Numbered from the stretch's first letter, positions 1 to 10,160 are shown. The stretch: 64,000 nucleotides of DNA from Bimuria novae-zelandiae CBS 107.79 (GCA_010015655.1 ML976698.1:515885-579884), one strand, 5' to 3'. Numbers and translations: made by a program. Notes: a model not told the origin generated them from the sequence alone.

Positions 1-225
1 GCTTTATATAAAAGAGAAAGCGTATACAAGTTAATTACAATTAAAGGTTTATTAATATTAAAGCTATTAAAGCTACGATTAATTAAGCTACTACTTAAAT
101 GGCTCGTATATTATAATTAGTTATATTAAATACTACCTTAGCTATTAATAAATTAACTGCAATGCTAAGCTTCGCAGATATATATATATAGTTTTAAATA
201 TAATATGGCGTCAATTAAATTATCG
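1..225. repeat. Edge of AT-rich, RIP-like repeat
   Basis: The sequence is almost entirely A and T with frequent TTAATTAA, TATATA and CTATTAAAGC strings. This is the same texture as the mutated transposon at 9.6-23.3 kb. It changes to ordinary composition near 225. I see no coding potential or terminal repeat, so it is probably the end of a repeat that continues to the left of the window. Confidence 0.55.
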
Positions 226-761
226 AGACTTCTGTGTAGGTGATTGGTTTGGTGCGGCTGATCAACACTTAGGGGTTATCAATATTTAGGTGCGTCGGCT
301 TATGCTTTATAGCTCACTAAGAGCGGTACCAGGACGACTCTAAAGAGGGTGTTCGTGTTGCACCATGTGCTGGAGGTGCCTCCGGTGCTTTTTAACTCCA
401 TTGCGGGAAGATTTTGGCTCTCACACAAACGGAGGCTAGTCCTTTTCATGAAGCTCATCATCACTAATCGAAGGTATGGAAGCATATTAAAGCAGAACTT
501 TCAGATGGCGCGTATACATAAGTTTCCCACTAATCTTACCCCTCTGCTTCTTCGTCACAATCCTCACAGAGTCTAGAGTACTCTAAAATACGTTACAAAG
601 GCTAAAATGTAAAAACCACACCACCTCCTGGGAATGGGCAGTTCACTTGGTCTTCTTTCTGCTCTCTAAAACATGCGTCTCGTGTGTGATATGGAAACTC
701 GATCCCTTGCGGTGATGGTGAGCAACAAAAGATTTGGGACAGACATGAGCAGCGTCACTTC
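226..761. other. Spacer with possible decayed array unit
   Basis: No gene is recognisable. Fragments resemble boxes of the array that follows: TATTAAAGC at 485, CTCTAAAATA at 581-590 and GTGATGG at 711. They are not all at the spacing seen in units 1-6, so this may be one or two decayed units or chance. Confidence 0.3.
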
Positions 762-987
762 GGACGGAGGAAGGTGTAAGAGCCCGCCAATTTTGGACTG
801 TTCACGTACATAGTCACAGCCTCTAAAAGATTGAGTAAAAAAATACGAGTCCTGGCATGTCTAAAAATCGACACGTTTTATCCACATGGATTCTGCACTG
901 GCTCTGACTCTGGTTCATTCGTGCTCTTCTGTCCTTGGAGTGCCAGGTTTCGGATCTACCGTTAGCGATGATGTTCTTCATCACTCC
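762..987 (+). repeat. Array unit 1
   Basis: Box E GGACGGAGG at 762, box A TGTAAGAGC at 775, box B TTGAGTAAAA at 831, box C ATGTCTAAAAA at 857 and box D GATGATGTTC at 967. The TATA element is degenerate. Box D here is partly palindromic (TGATG and CATCA). Confidence 0.6.
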
Positions 988-1038
988 TCAAGAATGAATA
1001 CCGTAGTGAAATGGCACAGGAAGCTGAAGGAACTTCAT

Positions 1039-1265
1039 GAGGGAACCGCACACATAAAAAGCGCCCGTGAAGTACGATATCTCTGTACAGCTGCCCATCA
1101 TCTGTGTTGACTAAAACAGTTGACCTTCATGTTGCATGCCTCTAAAAAATCGGAACCTGCAACGTACATGTTTGAGTCGGTTGGAGCCGCGTTTTCCACG
1201 TTTTCGGGCTTGGGCTGAAATTTGCAGTGAGGCAATGTCATGGCGATGATACCCACCACCAACGC
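1039..1265 (+). repeat. Array unit 2
   Basis: A weak box E lies near 1040, box A CATAAAAAGC at 1053, box B TTGACTAAAA at 1107, box C ATGCCTCTAAAAAA at 1136 (two extra bases) and box D GATGATACCC at 1245. The hairpin before box B is not convincing in this unit. Confidence 0.6.
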
Positions 1266-1301
1266 TTTGTCAAGCGCCTGAGGAATGGAAATTCAGATTC
1301 C

Positions 1302-1520
1302 AGACGGTCGTCACGTATAAAGATCCTCTCCAGCTCAAAACTCCTCTCTACACAAGCACACAGCCTTAGGTTGACTAAAATCACTATCGAATGGTCAGAT
1401 GTCCAAAAACGGTGTTTCAGGAGCTCGATGATTGTGGAGCGGGTCGCTGCTTCGCCGCTTTCACGCCTGTACCACCGACCCGAACGAAAGCTAGTCTACG
1501 ATGATGACGCTTACTATCCA
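1302..1520 (+). repeat. Array unit 3
   Basis: Box E AGACGGTCG at 1302, box A TATAAAGAT at 1316, box B TTGACTAAAA at 1371, box C ATGTCCAAAAA at 1399 and box D GATGATGACG at 1500. A hairpin CAGCC-TTA-GGTTG (1361-1373) ends inside box B. Confidence 0.65.
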
Positions 1521-1552
1521 CACGGCATTCAAACACGGCTATAACAGACTCC

Positions 1553-1780
1553 AGACGGCCGAGGGATATATAAAGCGCAGCAATTTCACTAGAATTCTCC
1601 ACATTGGCACCACCTTAGCGGTGACTAAAATCGCCATCGGGCACAAGGCATGTCTAAATAAGCAGCCATCGAACACCGGAATGCTGCTGGGAGGTTGTTT
1701 CACGGACTTATCATGGCGTCCCGAGATACACACCAGAAGGTTGCAAAGAGCTCTGTGCGATGATGATCGTCACCAACAGT
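1553..1780 (+). repeat. Array unit 4
   Basis: Box E AGACGGCCG at 1553, box A TATAAAGC at 1569, box B GTGACTAAAA at 1621, box C ATGTCTAAATA at 1650 and box D GATGATGATC at 1759. The hairpin is CACC-TTAGC-GGTG (1611-1623). Confidence 0.65.
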
Positions 1781-1908
1781 CCGAAAGCGCTGTAATTCTT
1801 CATGAAAAGTAAAATAGTCAGATGTTTAGCAGGACCACTGTCTCTGCGGGCGTAAGTACATAAACGGCCACGCTCAATTTCGAAGCACGCAAAGAAGTGG
1901 GAGACATT

Positions 1909-2132
1909 AGACGGTCGCGGCTTATAAAAGCCCAGATTTTTCCACCGTTACTCTTCACACTCGCACAACCTTCGGGTTGATTAAAAAGATACAGGCCAAC
2001 GGGCGATGTCTAAAAAGGTACCAAACCGTTGAACATGCGCTGGGAGACGAGTTTGTGATCCAAAAAATTTCGATTACGCTTTATGGGAGGCAATCGTTCT
2101 GTCCACGTAGCGATAATGCTCATCACCGGCGC
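1909..2132 (+). repeat. Array unit 5
   Basis: Box E AGACGGTCG at 1909, box A TATAAAAGC at 1923, box B TTGATTAAAA at 1977, box C ATGTCTAAAAA at 2006 and box D GATAATGCTC at 2112. The hairpin CAACC-TTCG-GGTTG (1966-1979) is a perfect five-pair stem with a UUCG-type tetraloop. Confidence 0.65.
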
Positions 2133-2263
2133 CTGGGGTTGTAGGTGGTGATTGGTACACATACCTCGCACAGGACGCTTTTGAGACACGGTATGCTTAT
2201 ATGGGATTTCACATGGAGGAATGGGTTTCGATTTGGAACTAGAGGGTGCAAAGGGTCGAATTG

Positions 2264-2494
2264 AGATGGTCACTAGGTATGAAAGCGTGGTTTTCGCTGG
2301 CGAAAGGCTGTTCTTTACACTCACAATCTTTAGGGATTGACTAAAATGAGACAAGCTGTGGAACATGTCTAAAAAGATTTGCAGGACTGAACCATTTCCG
2401 CCGGAGTAGTCGTCTTGGTCTTTTTGAGACATTTCCGATTGTGATGTCTGCGAGCCTGGTTTGTGCTATGTGTAATGATGCGCAGCACCTTCGG
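2264..2494 (+). repeat. Array unit 6
   Basis: Box E AGATGGTCA at 2264, box A TATGAAAGC at 2278, box B TTGACTAAAA at 2337, box C ATGTCTAAAAA at 2365 and box D AATGATGCGC at 2474. The hairpin is CAATC-TTTAGG-GATTG (2324-2339). A decayed seventh start (AAGACGATT, TTAAATAAC, TTGATATAA) may follow at 2520-2595. Confidence 0.65.
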
Positions 2495-2664
2495 CAAGTG
2501 GTGGAGTGCATCGCCGTGTCAAGACGATTTAAATAACGCTCTGGCACTGCGAATACGCCGTATGATGGGCTGGGTATATGCGATCTTGATATAATACATC
2601 TAGTCTCTTCGGGTTTCTTCGGGTACTGGGTGATGCTGATCCGCTCAGACGCTATTTATATAGT

Positions 2665-3750
2665 TCACACCTGGAAAGCAACGCCTTGCCTTTTCACCAT
2701 AGCCTTACCGCCACCTGCGAAGCCAGTGCCTTCGCTCCGTATCTCCACCAGTCCTGGCTTTGGTCCCTTCTCCTTGTCCCTTTTACTCTTCTTTCCCTCC
2801 TTGTCTTTCCTCTTCTCTGGTATACTCGATAGGTCTACATCACAGACATAGCAATGTATTGTCTCAGGCTCCGGCCCCTCATCATGCGCGTCACGATGAT
2901 GCCTATGCTCCGGCCTCAAGAACTTGTCCACACACGGCTTGCATAGCACATGCCCGCAGGGTATCGCGATCATAGCTTTCGTGGCATTGGACAGCGTCTT
3001 CCGGCAGCTCGGACAGCTTGGCGTGGACTGTCCTGTCTCGGGCGACTTATCCATGTTGAAGTTTGCCGATACAAGCGTCTTCAGCGAAAACGCATGAGGA
3101 TGCTCCGGGTCGCTCGATGGACAAGTAGGATTCTTCTTCGCCTTCTCCGCGCTCTTGTAGTTCTGCTCTGGCGTCTCCCCCGGGACCCAAAAACTCGGTA
3201 GATGGCCTCTTGCAGTCTTCTTCTCTTCGTCAAGAGCGAGCTTTGCGCGACTGCGCTCCTCAAGAGCGATGCGCTTCAGCTCTTCCTCGTCGATCTCGAA
3301 CTTCCTCTTCTTGCCTCTCGCTTCGCCCGCTGCGGCCTCGTCCTCTTTCTCCACAAAGATCTTCCCGCCTTCCCGACTTACAACTTTCGAGCTAGCGCCG
3401 TGCTTGACTTGCAGGCCCATCTGTACAGCTTCGAACTCTGTGATTGCTCGCTGCCGGGCTTCTTCGTCTTCTCGCGCCTGTTGGTCCTCTTCTTCTTCCT
3501 TCTGCCTTTCGGCTGCCTTTTCTAATCGTTTGATCTCTTTCCGTTGGGCGAGTAGATTGGTCATTGCGCATTCGCGACAGAAGAGGTCACCTGATGGGCA
3601 ACAGACTGGGTCGACCGCAGGCAGCAGACACAGTTGGCAGCTGCCGAATGGTAGGAACGAATCGCGTGTGAGACGTGATGACTGTGAGCCCCATGTTGCT
3701 TTCATGGAATTCCGCTCATGGGACGTAAATATGGTTTTGGGCGGAGGCAT
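2665..3750 (-). CDS. NOSIP-like RING protein (E3 ubiquitin ligase family)
   Basis: A 361-residue single-exon protein of the nitric oxide synthase-interacting protein family, which in fungi is a nuclear RING/U-box-like ubiquitin ligase candidate often linked to the spliceosome. The N-terminal zf-NOSIP region carries cysteines 38, 41, 50, 51, 58 and 61 after the diagnostic [19 protein letters not shown] stretch. A charged coiled coil follows (about 68-105), then a basic segment. A C-terminal RING-like domain spans about 246-303 with CPSC, CGH, CKPC and CYVC. The ATG at 3750 gives a start somewhat shorter than in some relatives; I found no upstream exon with the usual HSKRNTS-type start. It is transcribed away from tafazzin across a 350-nt shared upstream region. 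Confidence 0.85.
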   Translation of the reverse strand: MPPPKTIFTSHERNSMKATWGSQSSRLTRDSFLPFGSCQLCLLPAVDPVCCPSGDLFCRECAMTNLLAQRKEIKRLEKAAERQKEEEEDQQAREDEEARQRAITEFEAVQMGLQVKHGASSKVVSREGGKIFVEKEDEAAAGEARGKKRKFEIDEEELKRIALEERSRAKLALDEEKKTARGHLPSFWVPGETPEQNYKSAEKAKKNPTCPSSDPEHPHAFSLKTLVSANFNMDKSPETGQSTPSCPSCRKTLSNATKAMIAIPCGHVLCKPCVDKFLRPEHRHHRDAHDEGPEPETIHCYVCDVDLSSIPEKRKDKEGKKSKRDKEKGPKPGLVEIRSEGTGFAGGGKAMVKRQGVAFQV

Positions 3751-4100
3751 GACGGTGAGCTGCTGGGTATATGCTGCAGATGCTCAGGCGGTTGCGCGTG
3801 TATGTTTTTCTTGCCAAGACCTGTAGAGGGAAAGTGCGATGTGAAAGGCGAAACTTGCTGTCCAAGCCTCACACGAGGTAATCCAAGCAAGCAAGCGTCA
3901 CTTGCCGCTATCACTCAATCGTTGAATTGTAGGGGAACGTCCCAGAACACGTCGGAGCCTCGGAGTAGACGCGTTCGCCACACGTGGCCCGCAGCGGCGC
4001 GAAAACCAGTTGACGTCGAGGGTTGGTCCAAGCGCAGCCAGTTCCGAAAACATTTCCGCGATGGCGTCGGGCGTTGCTGTCACTCCTCATTCTATATGCG
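3751..4100. other. Shared upstream region of NOSIP-like gene and tafazzin
   Basis: This 350-nt stretch separates two divergent starts and probably holds both promoters. I see no clear TATA box and no supported gene; short open frames here have no recognisable domain. Confidence 0.5.
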
Positions 4101-5387
4101 ATGCTATTGCGACCAGATCCAGATGAGCAGCCTGCGGCACCCAGCGTGCCATGGAGAGCTGGGTCGGCCTTCATCATGGGCGCTGTAGGACTGCTCTGCC
4201 GCGGATTCTTGGGCCTAAGCAAGACTGAAGCACATGGGTTAGACAACTTCCTGAAGCTGTTGGATGAGCGCGAGGACGTCGAGGGGCGACAGAGAGGGCT
4301 TATTACAGGTATGCAGTGTTTGATAGGTACGATGGACAGTAATTAACTTAGTTAGTATCGAACCATGTCTCAGTGTATGTTCCGCCACCACGAAAGATGC
4401 GAAGAATTGAAGCTCATATGTCATGGAATAGGCTCGACGACCCCATGATTTGGGGAATACTACCGCTATCATACATGTTCAATCCGGACAATCTGCGCTG
4501 GGGTCTGGGAAGCTACGACTTGTGTTTTACCAACAAGTAAACGGTCCAAGCCCAAACATTTTCCATGGTATGCTAACAACCGCAGGGGCCTTTCTACCTT
4601 CTTCACCCTCGGTCAAGTCCTTCCCACGCATCGTACGGCGCACTCGCAATACGGCGGCCTCTTCCAACCCACGATAACCCAAGCGATCCGCCTCCTCTGC
4701 CGCGGTCCCTTCCTGCACGCAAGCGATCACCTTGAGAAGCCGTCCAAGTCGTTCCGTAGCCCCGATGTCTCTGATCCCTTTGGCGGCGGCCACCTTACAT
4801 TCTCGACGAATGGCACAGACACGTTTCCGAGCCCGTCAGCATATCTCACGCGACGCTACGCGTGGGTCCACATCTTCCCCGAAGGCATGGTACATCAAAA
4901 TGAAGACAAGACAATGCGCTACTTCAAGTGGGGGGTCTCGCGTTTGATATTAGAGAGCGATCCACTGCCCGACATCGTGCCCATGTGGATTGAAGGCCCA
5001 CAGGACGCCATGAGCGAAGAGCGCACGTTTCCGCGCTTCTTACCGCGACCGGGCAAGAAGATCAGCATTACATTTGGGGACCGGCTAGATGTAGAGAAGG
5101 TCTTCGGTGATTTGCGCGCGCGCTGGAAACAGATGCGTGAGCAGGAAGAGGAGAAGAGTGGCAAGCTGGAAGTTGGTGTCCTCAACGACGCGCTCAAATA
5201 TTCCGAGGAGGCTATAAGGATACGCAAAGAGTGCACGACAAGAGTGCGCAACGCGGTGCTGGACGTACGGCGCCTTCGCGGTCACCCTGACGAAGACCCT
5301 AAAGCTGGGTATGCGGAGACGTGGATAAGAGAGGGTCCGAAGAGGGAGGGCAGAAAAGAAGATGGCAGTATCACGAAGGATACTTGA
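4101..5387 (+). CDS. TAZ1: Tafazzin, cardiolipin-remodelling transacylase
   Basis: Tafazzin moves acyl chains between phospholipids and lysocardiolipin at mitochondrial membranes. Exons are 4101-4308, 4356-4374, 4432-4536 and 4586-5387 (introns of 47, 57 and 49 nt), giving 377 residues. The 19-nt second exon encodes most of the catalytic HX4D motif: VSNHVSVLDD with His73 and Asp78. Other family marks are the segment ending in TLGQVLPTHR, FPEG at 208-211 and YFKWGVSRLILE shortly after. The ATG at 4101 is the first in-frame ATG; upstream open sequence has only a TTG. The C-terminal part (about 290-377) is charged, with a longer tail than in yeast Taz1, and looks poorly conserved. Confidence 0.88.
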
Positions 5388-6011
5388 GACGGCCGGGCTG
5401 TAACATGTATATTTTATTTGCGGCGTTTATACCCCTCGAGATCGACACTAAGGTTTCCACCCGGATGACCCGACAGTCTTTGTAGCATGCCCCCAAAAGC
5501 GGCGCGGCGAAGCTCGACACCTTTGGCCCCGCGCGGATGTATCAGTTGTAACAATGAATGAAAGAAAGCTCGCGCAAACTAGGCTGTCAGATTAGATCAA
5601 GTAATTCACCCTCAGCGACGTCAGCCTTCCCAGAGCGCGCACCTTCCGCGACAGAACCACAGCGCAGCCGTCATCCGCACGGCTGGCGGGCTTCGTCGCG
5701 GAAGAGCAGGGCGGCTAAACGAAAGGCAGTGCGCGACATTTGTTAAATGGGCGCGTCGTCGTCAGGATCGCTCTTATCGTCACTCAGCCAGCTTTCGCTG
5801 TCGAGGTTAAGCAGGCAGCCGTGGACGCGGGAAGGAAGGGGCAATGCTTGGCGGCGCGCGAAGTGGAGATAAATGCTCCATGCCAGCCACCAAGGAAGAA
5901 TGGTTCAAAGGTGCTAGCACTCGATCGCGCATTCACTGGATCGCTTACAGCCCCAATCACAGCTCATCATACTCCCTAACCCTGGTTGCCCTACGTGGGT
6001 TACTTAAGACG
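5388..6011. other. Intergenic; one tiny unsupported ORF
   Basis: I see no conserved gene. A 24-codon reading begins at 5487 (ATG CCC CCA AAA) and ends at a TGA; it is proline, arginine and cysteine bearing but has no family signature. The rest is probably the tafazzin 3' end and the promoter of the next gene. Confidence 0.4.
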
Positions 6012-6829
6012 ATGGACGCAGACAACGAATCTTGGGCACCGCAATCCCCCAAATTCGACGCGTACAAAGACGACCTCGACGACGAGCCCGTCCATCCGCA
6101 GCACCGAGGCTACCGCGGCTCCATCAGCCATAGCCTGCCTTACTCGCCGCTGACCAGCAGCCCAACGCTCCAGGCCAAGCCGCTGCCCCCGCCGGTCGCA
6201 GTCGCGCCCTGTTCACGTCTTCCCAACTTCGCGCCTGTTGCAGTGGGAATGCCGCCGGGTGTGCGCAAGGACGAGAGCATGCAAGATGCGGACTACATGC
6301 CCGAAACTGACGTGTCTGCCACGGTGACGGAGAAGACGCGGGGCAAGGGCGTGAAGAAGGAGGACAATGGCACCCCCGCAGCCGGCGCAGAGGTCAACAT
6401 CACGGTTCACTTTCCCGTCGCGCGGATAAAGCGCATTATGCAGGCCGACGATGACGTGGGAAAAGTGGCGCAGGTCACGCCCGTGGTAGTGTGTAAGTTC
6501 CACTCTACCTCTACCTTCGGCCCTCCTTGACGCGCACATGTCATGCTAACAGATCTATAGCCAAAGCGCTCGAGCTCTTTATGGTCTCCCTCGTCACCAA
6601 GTCGGCTGCTGAAGCCAAGGCGCGCAACTCGAAGCGCGTCGGCGCGATCCACCTCAAACAGGCCATTGCGAATGATCCGCAGTTCGACTTCCTGAGCGAC
6701 ATTGTTGCCAAGGTCGCCGATGCACCTGCTGCGACGGAGAAGAGCGAAGATGCCATGGATGTGGACGGCGGCAAGAAGAGGAAGGCCAGCAGCCGGAGGA
6801 AAAAGAAGGCCGATGACGACGACTTCTGA
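6012..6829 (+). CDS. BUR6: NC2-alpha (DRAP1/Bur6) histone-fold transcription regulator
   Basis: NC2-alpha pairs with NC2-beta and binds TBP on DNA, restraining or redistributing basal transcription in the nucleus. Exons 6012-6492 and 6561-6829 give 249 residues; the intron has GTAAGT, a branch site ATGCTAAC and TATAG. The histone fold lies at about 135-215, beginning [20 protein letters not shown] and continuing after the intron as [14 protein letters not shown], then HLKQAI and DFLSDIV. The N-terminal 130 residues are low-complexity and proline-rich, and the tail ends in a basic KKRK/RRKKK segment followed by acidic residues, a likely nuclear signal. A related CBF/NF-Y histone-fold protein is the alternative; DFLSDIV after HLKQA favours NC2-alpha. 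The start at 6012 is the in-frame ATG nearest the domain. Confidence 0.8.
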
Positions 6830-7623
6830 ACACCGGACACGAAGAGCAATAATGGGTTACGACGAACATGTGTTGGAATGAGCCATGTCACGGCCATACC
6901 GGTCAGTTACTCTGCGAGGAATTGGTTTGTTTTTGGAGGGCGCTAGGAACCATCACCTAGGTCCTATTTGCGAAGCTTCGACTCGCAAGCCTTCTGCCGA
7001 CGATACACGGCAACCTCGCATCGGCTTTTTCGCCCAACAGAATTGTACGCGGTGTTAGAGCGGAACCGGCGTTGAGCAGGTGTGCATAGTACACTTTCTT
7101 CGTGGATGCTTTCTAACTCCATCAAGGTTTCGACATCGGACGGACTATGCGGCGATACCAATGAATTTGCAATTTTCTCTTCCTCCTTTTCAGTGCTATG
7201 TGACGGTTCACTTGGGATCGGAAGGTCCTCGACTAACAACAGGTACCTCCCTCGGGTATTAGCCGCTCATTGCCCAACTTTTTCCCTTCCCAGGCATTAT
7301 CCCTGGGATAATTCCGCGATCTTGATATCATGACGATCTTTGGTGAACCGATGGGTAAATTGCTGGTCTAGCGACTACCGGGCTTGCGGCGCGATCCTAT
7401 TTATCCGCAATCTAGTACCTCCCCGCATACCGCTGCCTGTCAGGAACGAGTTCTGGATTGGCTCCCGCGCCGTCAATGAGGTCGAGTACGTTAGTTCTTT
7501 TAATACTTAACCTCTCCGATGCTTTCTTCCGCGGCACCCGAGAATATAAACATCGTGCTTCCAGGATGCAGGGCGCAAGCCCGTTTTCTAACATTTCCTG
7601 GTCAATAAGTGAAGGCGATCAAG
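6830..7623. other. Intergenic between NC2-alpha and SGNH hydrolase
   Basis: No gene is supported. A minus-strand open frame at 6964-7239 has a protein-like composition but only a TTG start, no ATG and no recognisable domain, so I leave it out. Confidence 0.4.
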
Positions 7624-9007
7624 ATGAAAGGACTAAACCTATTACTTACTTCTGTGGGAGCACTGCTTTCAGCAGTCTCAGCGGAAGGCGACATCGCAAA
7701 ACGCGCCATCCAACCGAACCCTCCCAACGGCCATTGGATCGATACTTGGGCGTCGATGCCGCAGCTCACCGAGCCCGCGAACCTTCCGCCCGCTCCTTTT
7801 GTACGTCAACCTGGTCTCAACATTTTGAGCAATACTAATTCAATCGCAGAACCAAACCGGTGCCGTATTTGTGAACTCGACACTCCGACAAACCCTCCAC
7901 ATGTCCGTAGGTGCCTCGCAGATCCGTCTCAAGATCTCCAACGCGTTTGGTGTCACAAATTTACCGATCACTGCGGTGACTGTTGCGCTACCGGTCAACG
8001 GGAGTGCGGGCGTGCCACAGATCCAGTCCTCGACCCTGCAGAAAGTCACTTTCTCTGGAAAACAAAGTATCAGCATACCTAATGGTGCACTCGCGGTATC
8101 CGATCCGCTGAACTTCAAGATCAAGCCGCAGAGTATCATCACCGTCTCCATCTACCTTCAAACCGGCCAGACGACGAACAGCATAACGTCCCACCCTGGC
8201 AGCCGCACCACCAGCTGGTGGCAATTCGGCAACGCCGTTTCCTCGCCATCCCTCGCCATTACGGACTCCAAAACGCAGAGTGCGGCGCACTGGTACTTTG
8301 TCTCTGCGGTCGAAGCGTGGGTGGCCCCAAGCTACGGCACACTGGCGATTATCGGAGATAGCATCACGGATGGTAGAGGAAGTGAGACTGATAAAAACAA
8401 CCGCTGGCCTGATCTGCTTCTTGCGAGGTTGCAGAAGAGTAGCAATACACGGGACATTGGGGTGGCAAACCAAGCGGCAGGTGGAAACCGCCTCTTAGCA
8501 GACGGGCTGGGTCCAAATGCTCTTGGTCGCGTCGAACGCGACGTTCTTTCCCATCCTGGCGTCAAGTACGCGATGATATTCGAAGGCGTCAATGATATCG
8601 GCACCGCAGACACCACCCCAGCCGCCCAACAGGTTGTCTACGACGACCTCACACAAGCATACCAACAAATGGTAACGCGCATCCACGCCTTCGGCATGCC
8701 CGTCTTCGGCGCAACCATCACACCATTCTCCGCGCCAGCCAACGTCACAAGTCAACCCTACTCGAACCCCGAGCGCGAGAAGACGAGGCAGAAGGTCAAC
8801 GACTTCATCAGGAAGTCTGGGACGTTTGATGCGGTGGTGGACTTTGACAGGATGCTGGCGGATCCCAAGGTGCCGAGCCAGTTAAAGGCAGAGTATAATT
8901 CGGGGGATTATTTGCATCCAAATGTGAGGGGGTACCAGAGGTTGGCGGATTTGTTTCCGGTCGGGCTTTTTACGGCGTGGAAGTGGGGCGCGGATGAGTT
9001 TATGTGA
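7624..9007 (+). CDS. Secreted SGNH/GDSL-family hydrolase
   Basis: A likely secreted esterase or lipase of 444 residues (exons 7624-7800 and 7850-9007, 49-nt intron ending ATCGCAG). The N-terminus is a signal peptide (MKGLNLLLTSVGALLSAVSA, cleavage near residue 20). All four SGNH blocks are visible: GDSITDG with catalytic Ser230, a block II glycine in NQAAGGN, GVNDIG in block III, and DYLHPN with Asp412 and His415. The roughly 200-residue domain before the catalytic part is beta-rich, as in the multi-domain fungal members. Exact substrate cannot be read from sequence. The ATG at 7624 is chosen because the upstream in-frame codon at 7609 is GTG. Confidence 0.85.
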
Positions 9008-9612
9008 AGGGTAGCTTAAGAAGGTCGCGGGTGTAGTCCAAGTGGGCGTTTCGCTCAATTTATTGGATCACTGTGCAGGAATGCATCTTCTTGGTGATGT
9101 CGTTAACGATTGATGTGTAATACGGTGGACTTCGTGCTTCATACAGTGTAAGTGCGAAAAACCAAGCCGGTTCTCTGGTCGAAGGCTCATAGTACCACTC
9201 CTTCGAAGCCGGAGCGCCGCTACATTGCGAAATTCGGCTAAGTAGACACGTCCCGGAAATTACGCACATGAGGCTACTGGTTCACTAAAATAAAAGCTTA
9301 GGTCTAAAAACACGACGTTTACAGAAGCCTTCACCTCTTAGAGCTTTCATCTTCGAGGTACCGCTGGTAATGCGCTGACTGAGGCCCCAGAACTAGCGAT
9401 GATTGCTCAAGAAGGCTAGCGTGAACAGGTCCCTAGGTCTTCGTCAGTCGAATCGGCGGCATGATATCATTAATTAGCATCGACACCTTTCGCCGAACGC
9501 AAAGTACAAGCCGATCAAAATGTTCTTTTCCGCTGTTTCCCTGCGAAAGTGCGGAAAAATCCGCTTTCCCTTGCCAGTTTGGAGCGCGATATCTGCTCCG
9601 GGGATAATTTTC
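9008..9612. other. Intergenic, left flank of the hAT element
   Basis: Ordinary base composition with no recognisable gene. It ends at the 8-bp target duplication of the transposon. Confidence 0.45.
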
Positions 9613-9620
9613 CATACGAG
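9613..9620. repeat. Left target-site duplication CATACGAG
   Basis: These 8 bp directly precede the left terminal inverted repeat. They recur exactly at 23322-23329 after the right one. Eight-base duplication is the hallmark of hAT elements. Confidence 0.9.
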
Positions 9621-9635
9621 CAGAGTTGTCAACAA
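9621..9635 (+). repeat. hAT left terminal inverted repeat
   Basis: CAGAGTTGTCAACAA, exactly the reverse complement of the right end. The CAG start suits the hAT superfamily. Confidence 0.9.
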
Positions 9636-9924
9636 ACAAAACAAACTAAATTAAGGCTCCGTTTTTGTTTATTTAACAACTTTTATTGTGCTATATTTTA
9701 ATTATTTAATTTAATAAGGCTATATAGCCGTATTTTATTTAATTATTTATTTGGTTTTAAATAGTTTAAAACTCTAAGAAGATATTTCTTATAGTATTGT
9801 AAATAGTAGCCCCTCTTATATTCTTATACTAAAATCTTTAATAAGTTAATTATTATTATATATTACTGCTGCCTTTATATTTAGAGGCTTAAAACCCGCT
9901 TAAATTTACTACTAAGTATACACT

Positions 9925-10160
9925 AACGTAATTAAGAGTTAGCTACCTATTCTGCGTCTTTATAGCTTAAGTATATCGCTGGTACTAGTAAAAACACGTT
10001 TATAGTCTACGCTAGAGGCTAGGATAGTTAGCACGTCTAGCGCTATCCGCGATAAGTTAAGATACTTTAACTAAAGCTAGTGCTAGTACTAAATAGCTGT
10101 ACAGCCTTTTTTATATTATAGAGACGTTTATATAGGCTCTTTTAGCCAGCCCTCGTACTT
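9925..10160 (-). pseudogene. hAT transposase C-terminal dimerisation domain (broken)
   Basis: On the minus strand the reading has YEGWLKEP, then YLNLSRIALDVLTILASS, VFTSTSDILKL, a stop and RRRIG. This is the hAT family C-terminal pattern (W..., YP.LS.MA.DILSIPASS, ERVFS, ...RRNRL) with the expected serine pair and spacing. At least two in-frame stops interrupt it. It is the 3' part of a transposase whose 5' part lies at about 21.7-23.0 kb, split by the Copia insertion. Confidence 0.8.

Larger units (their letters stand above)
762..2494 (+). repeat. Tandem array of six five-box modules
   Basis: Six diverged units follow each other head to tail. Each carries box E (AGACGGTCG-like), box A (TATAAAAGC), box B (TTGACTAAAA), box C (ATGTCTAAAAA) and box D (GATGATG..TC..CACC). 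The distance from E to A is 13-16 nt, from A to B 52-59, from B to C 26-29 and from C to D 101-110, so A to D is always 184-196 nt. The linker from D to the next A varies from about 69 to 166 nt. Outside the boxes the units are hardly alignable by eye. No frame is shared between units: the ATG in box C opens readings that stop after 3 to 36 codons. A TATA box with fixed downstream elements suggests repeated small transcription units, probably non-coding. This is inference; I recognise no described family. Confidence 0.7.

Noticed and set aside
964..2489. Array box D as the C box (RUGAUGA) of C/D snoRNA genes
   Set aside because: GATGATG is close to a C box, but a matching CUGA D box and terminal stem are not found at consistent distances in the six units.
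5487..5561. Short reading MPPKAARRSSTPLAPRG with two cysteines
   Set aside because: Only 24 codons, no donor site that extends it and no known family.
6964..7239. Minus-strand frame of 91 codons with protein-like composition
   Set aside because: Only a TTG start, an in-frame stop shortly upstream and no family signature or convincing splice site.
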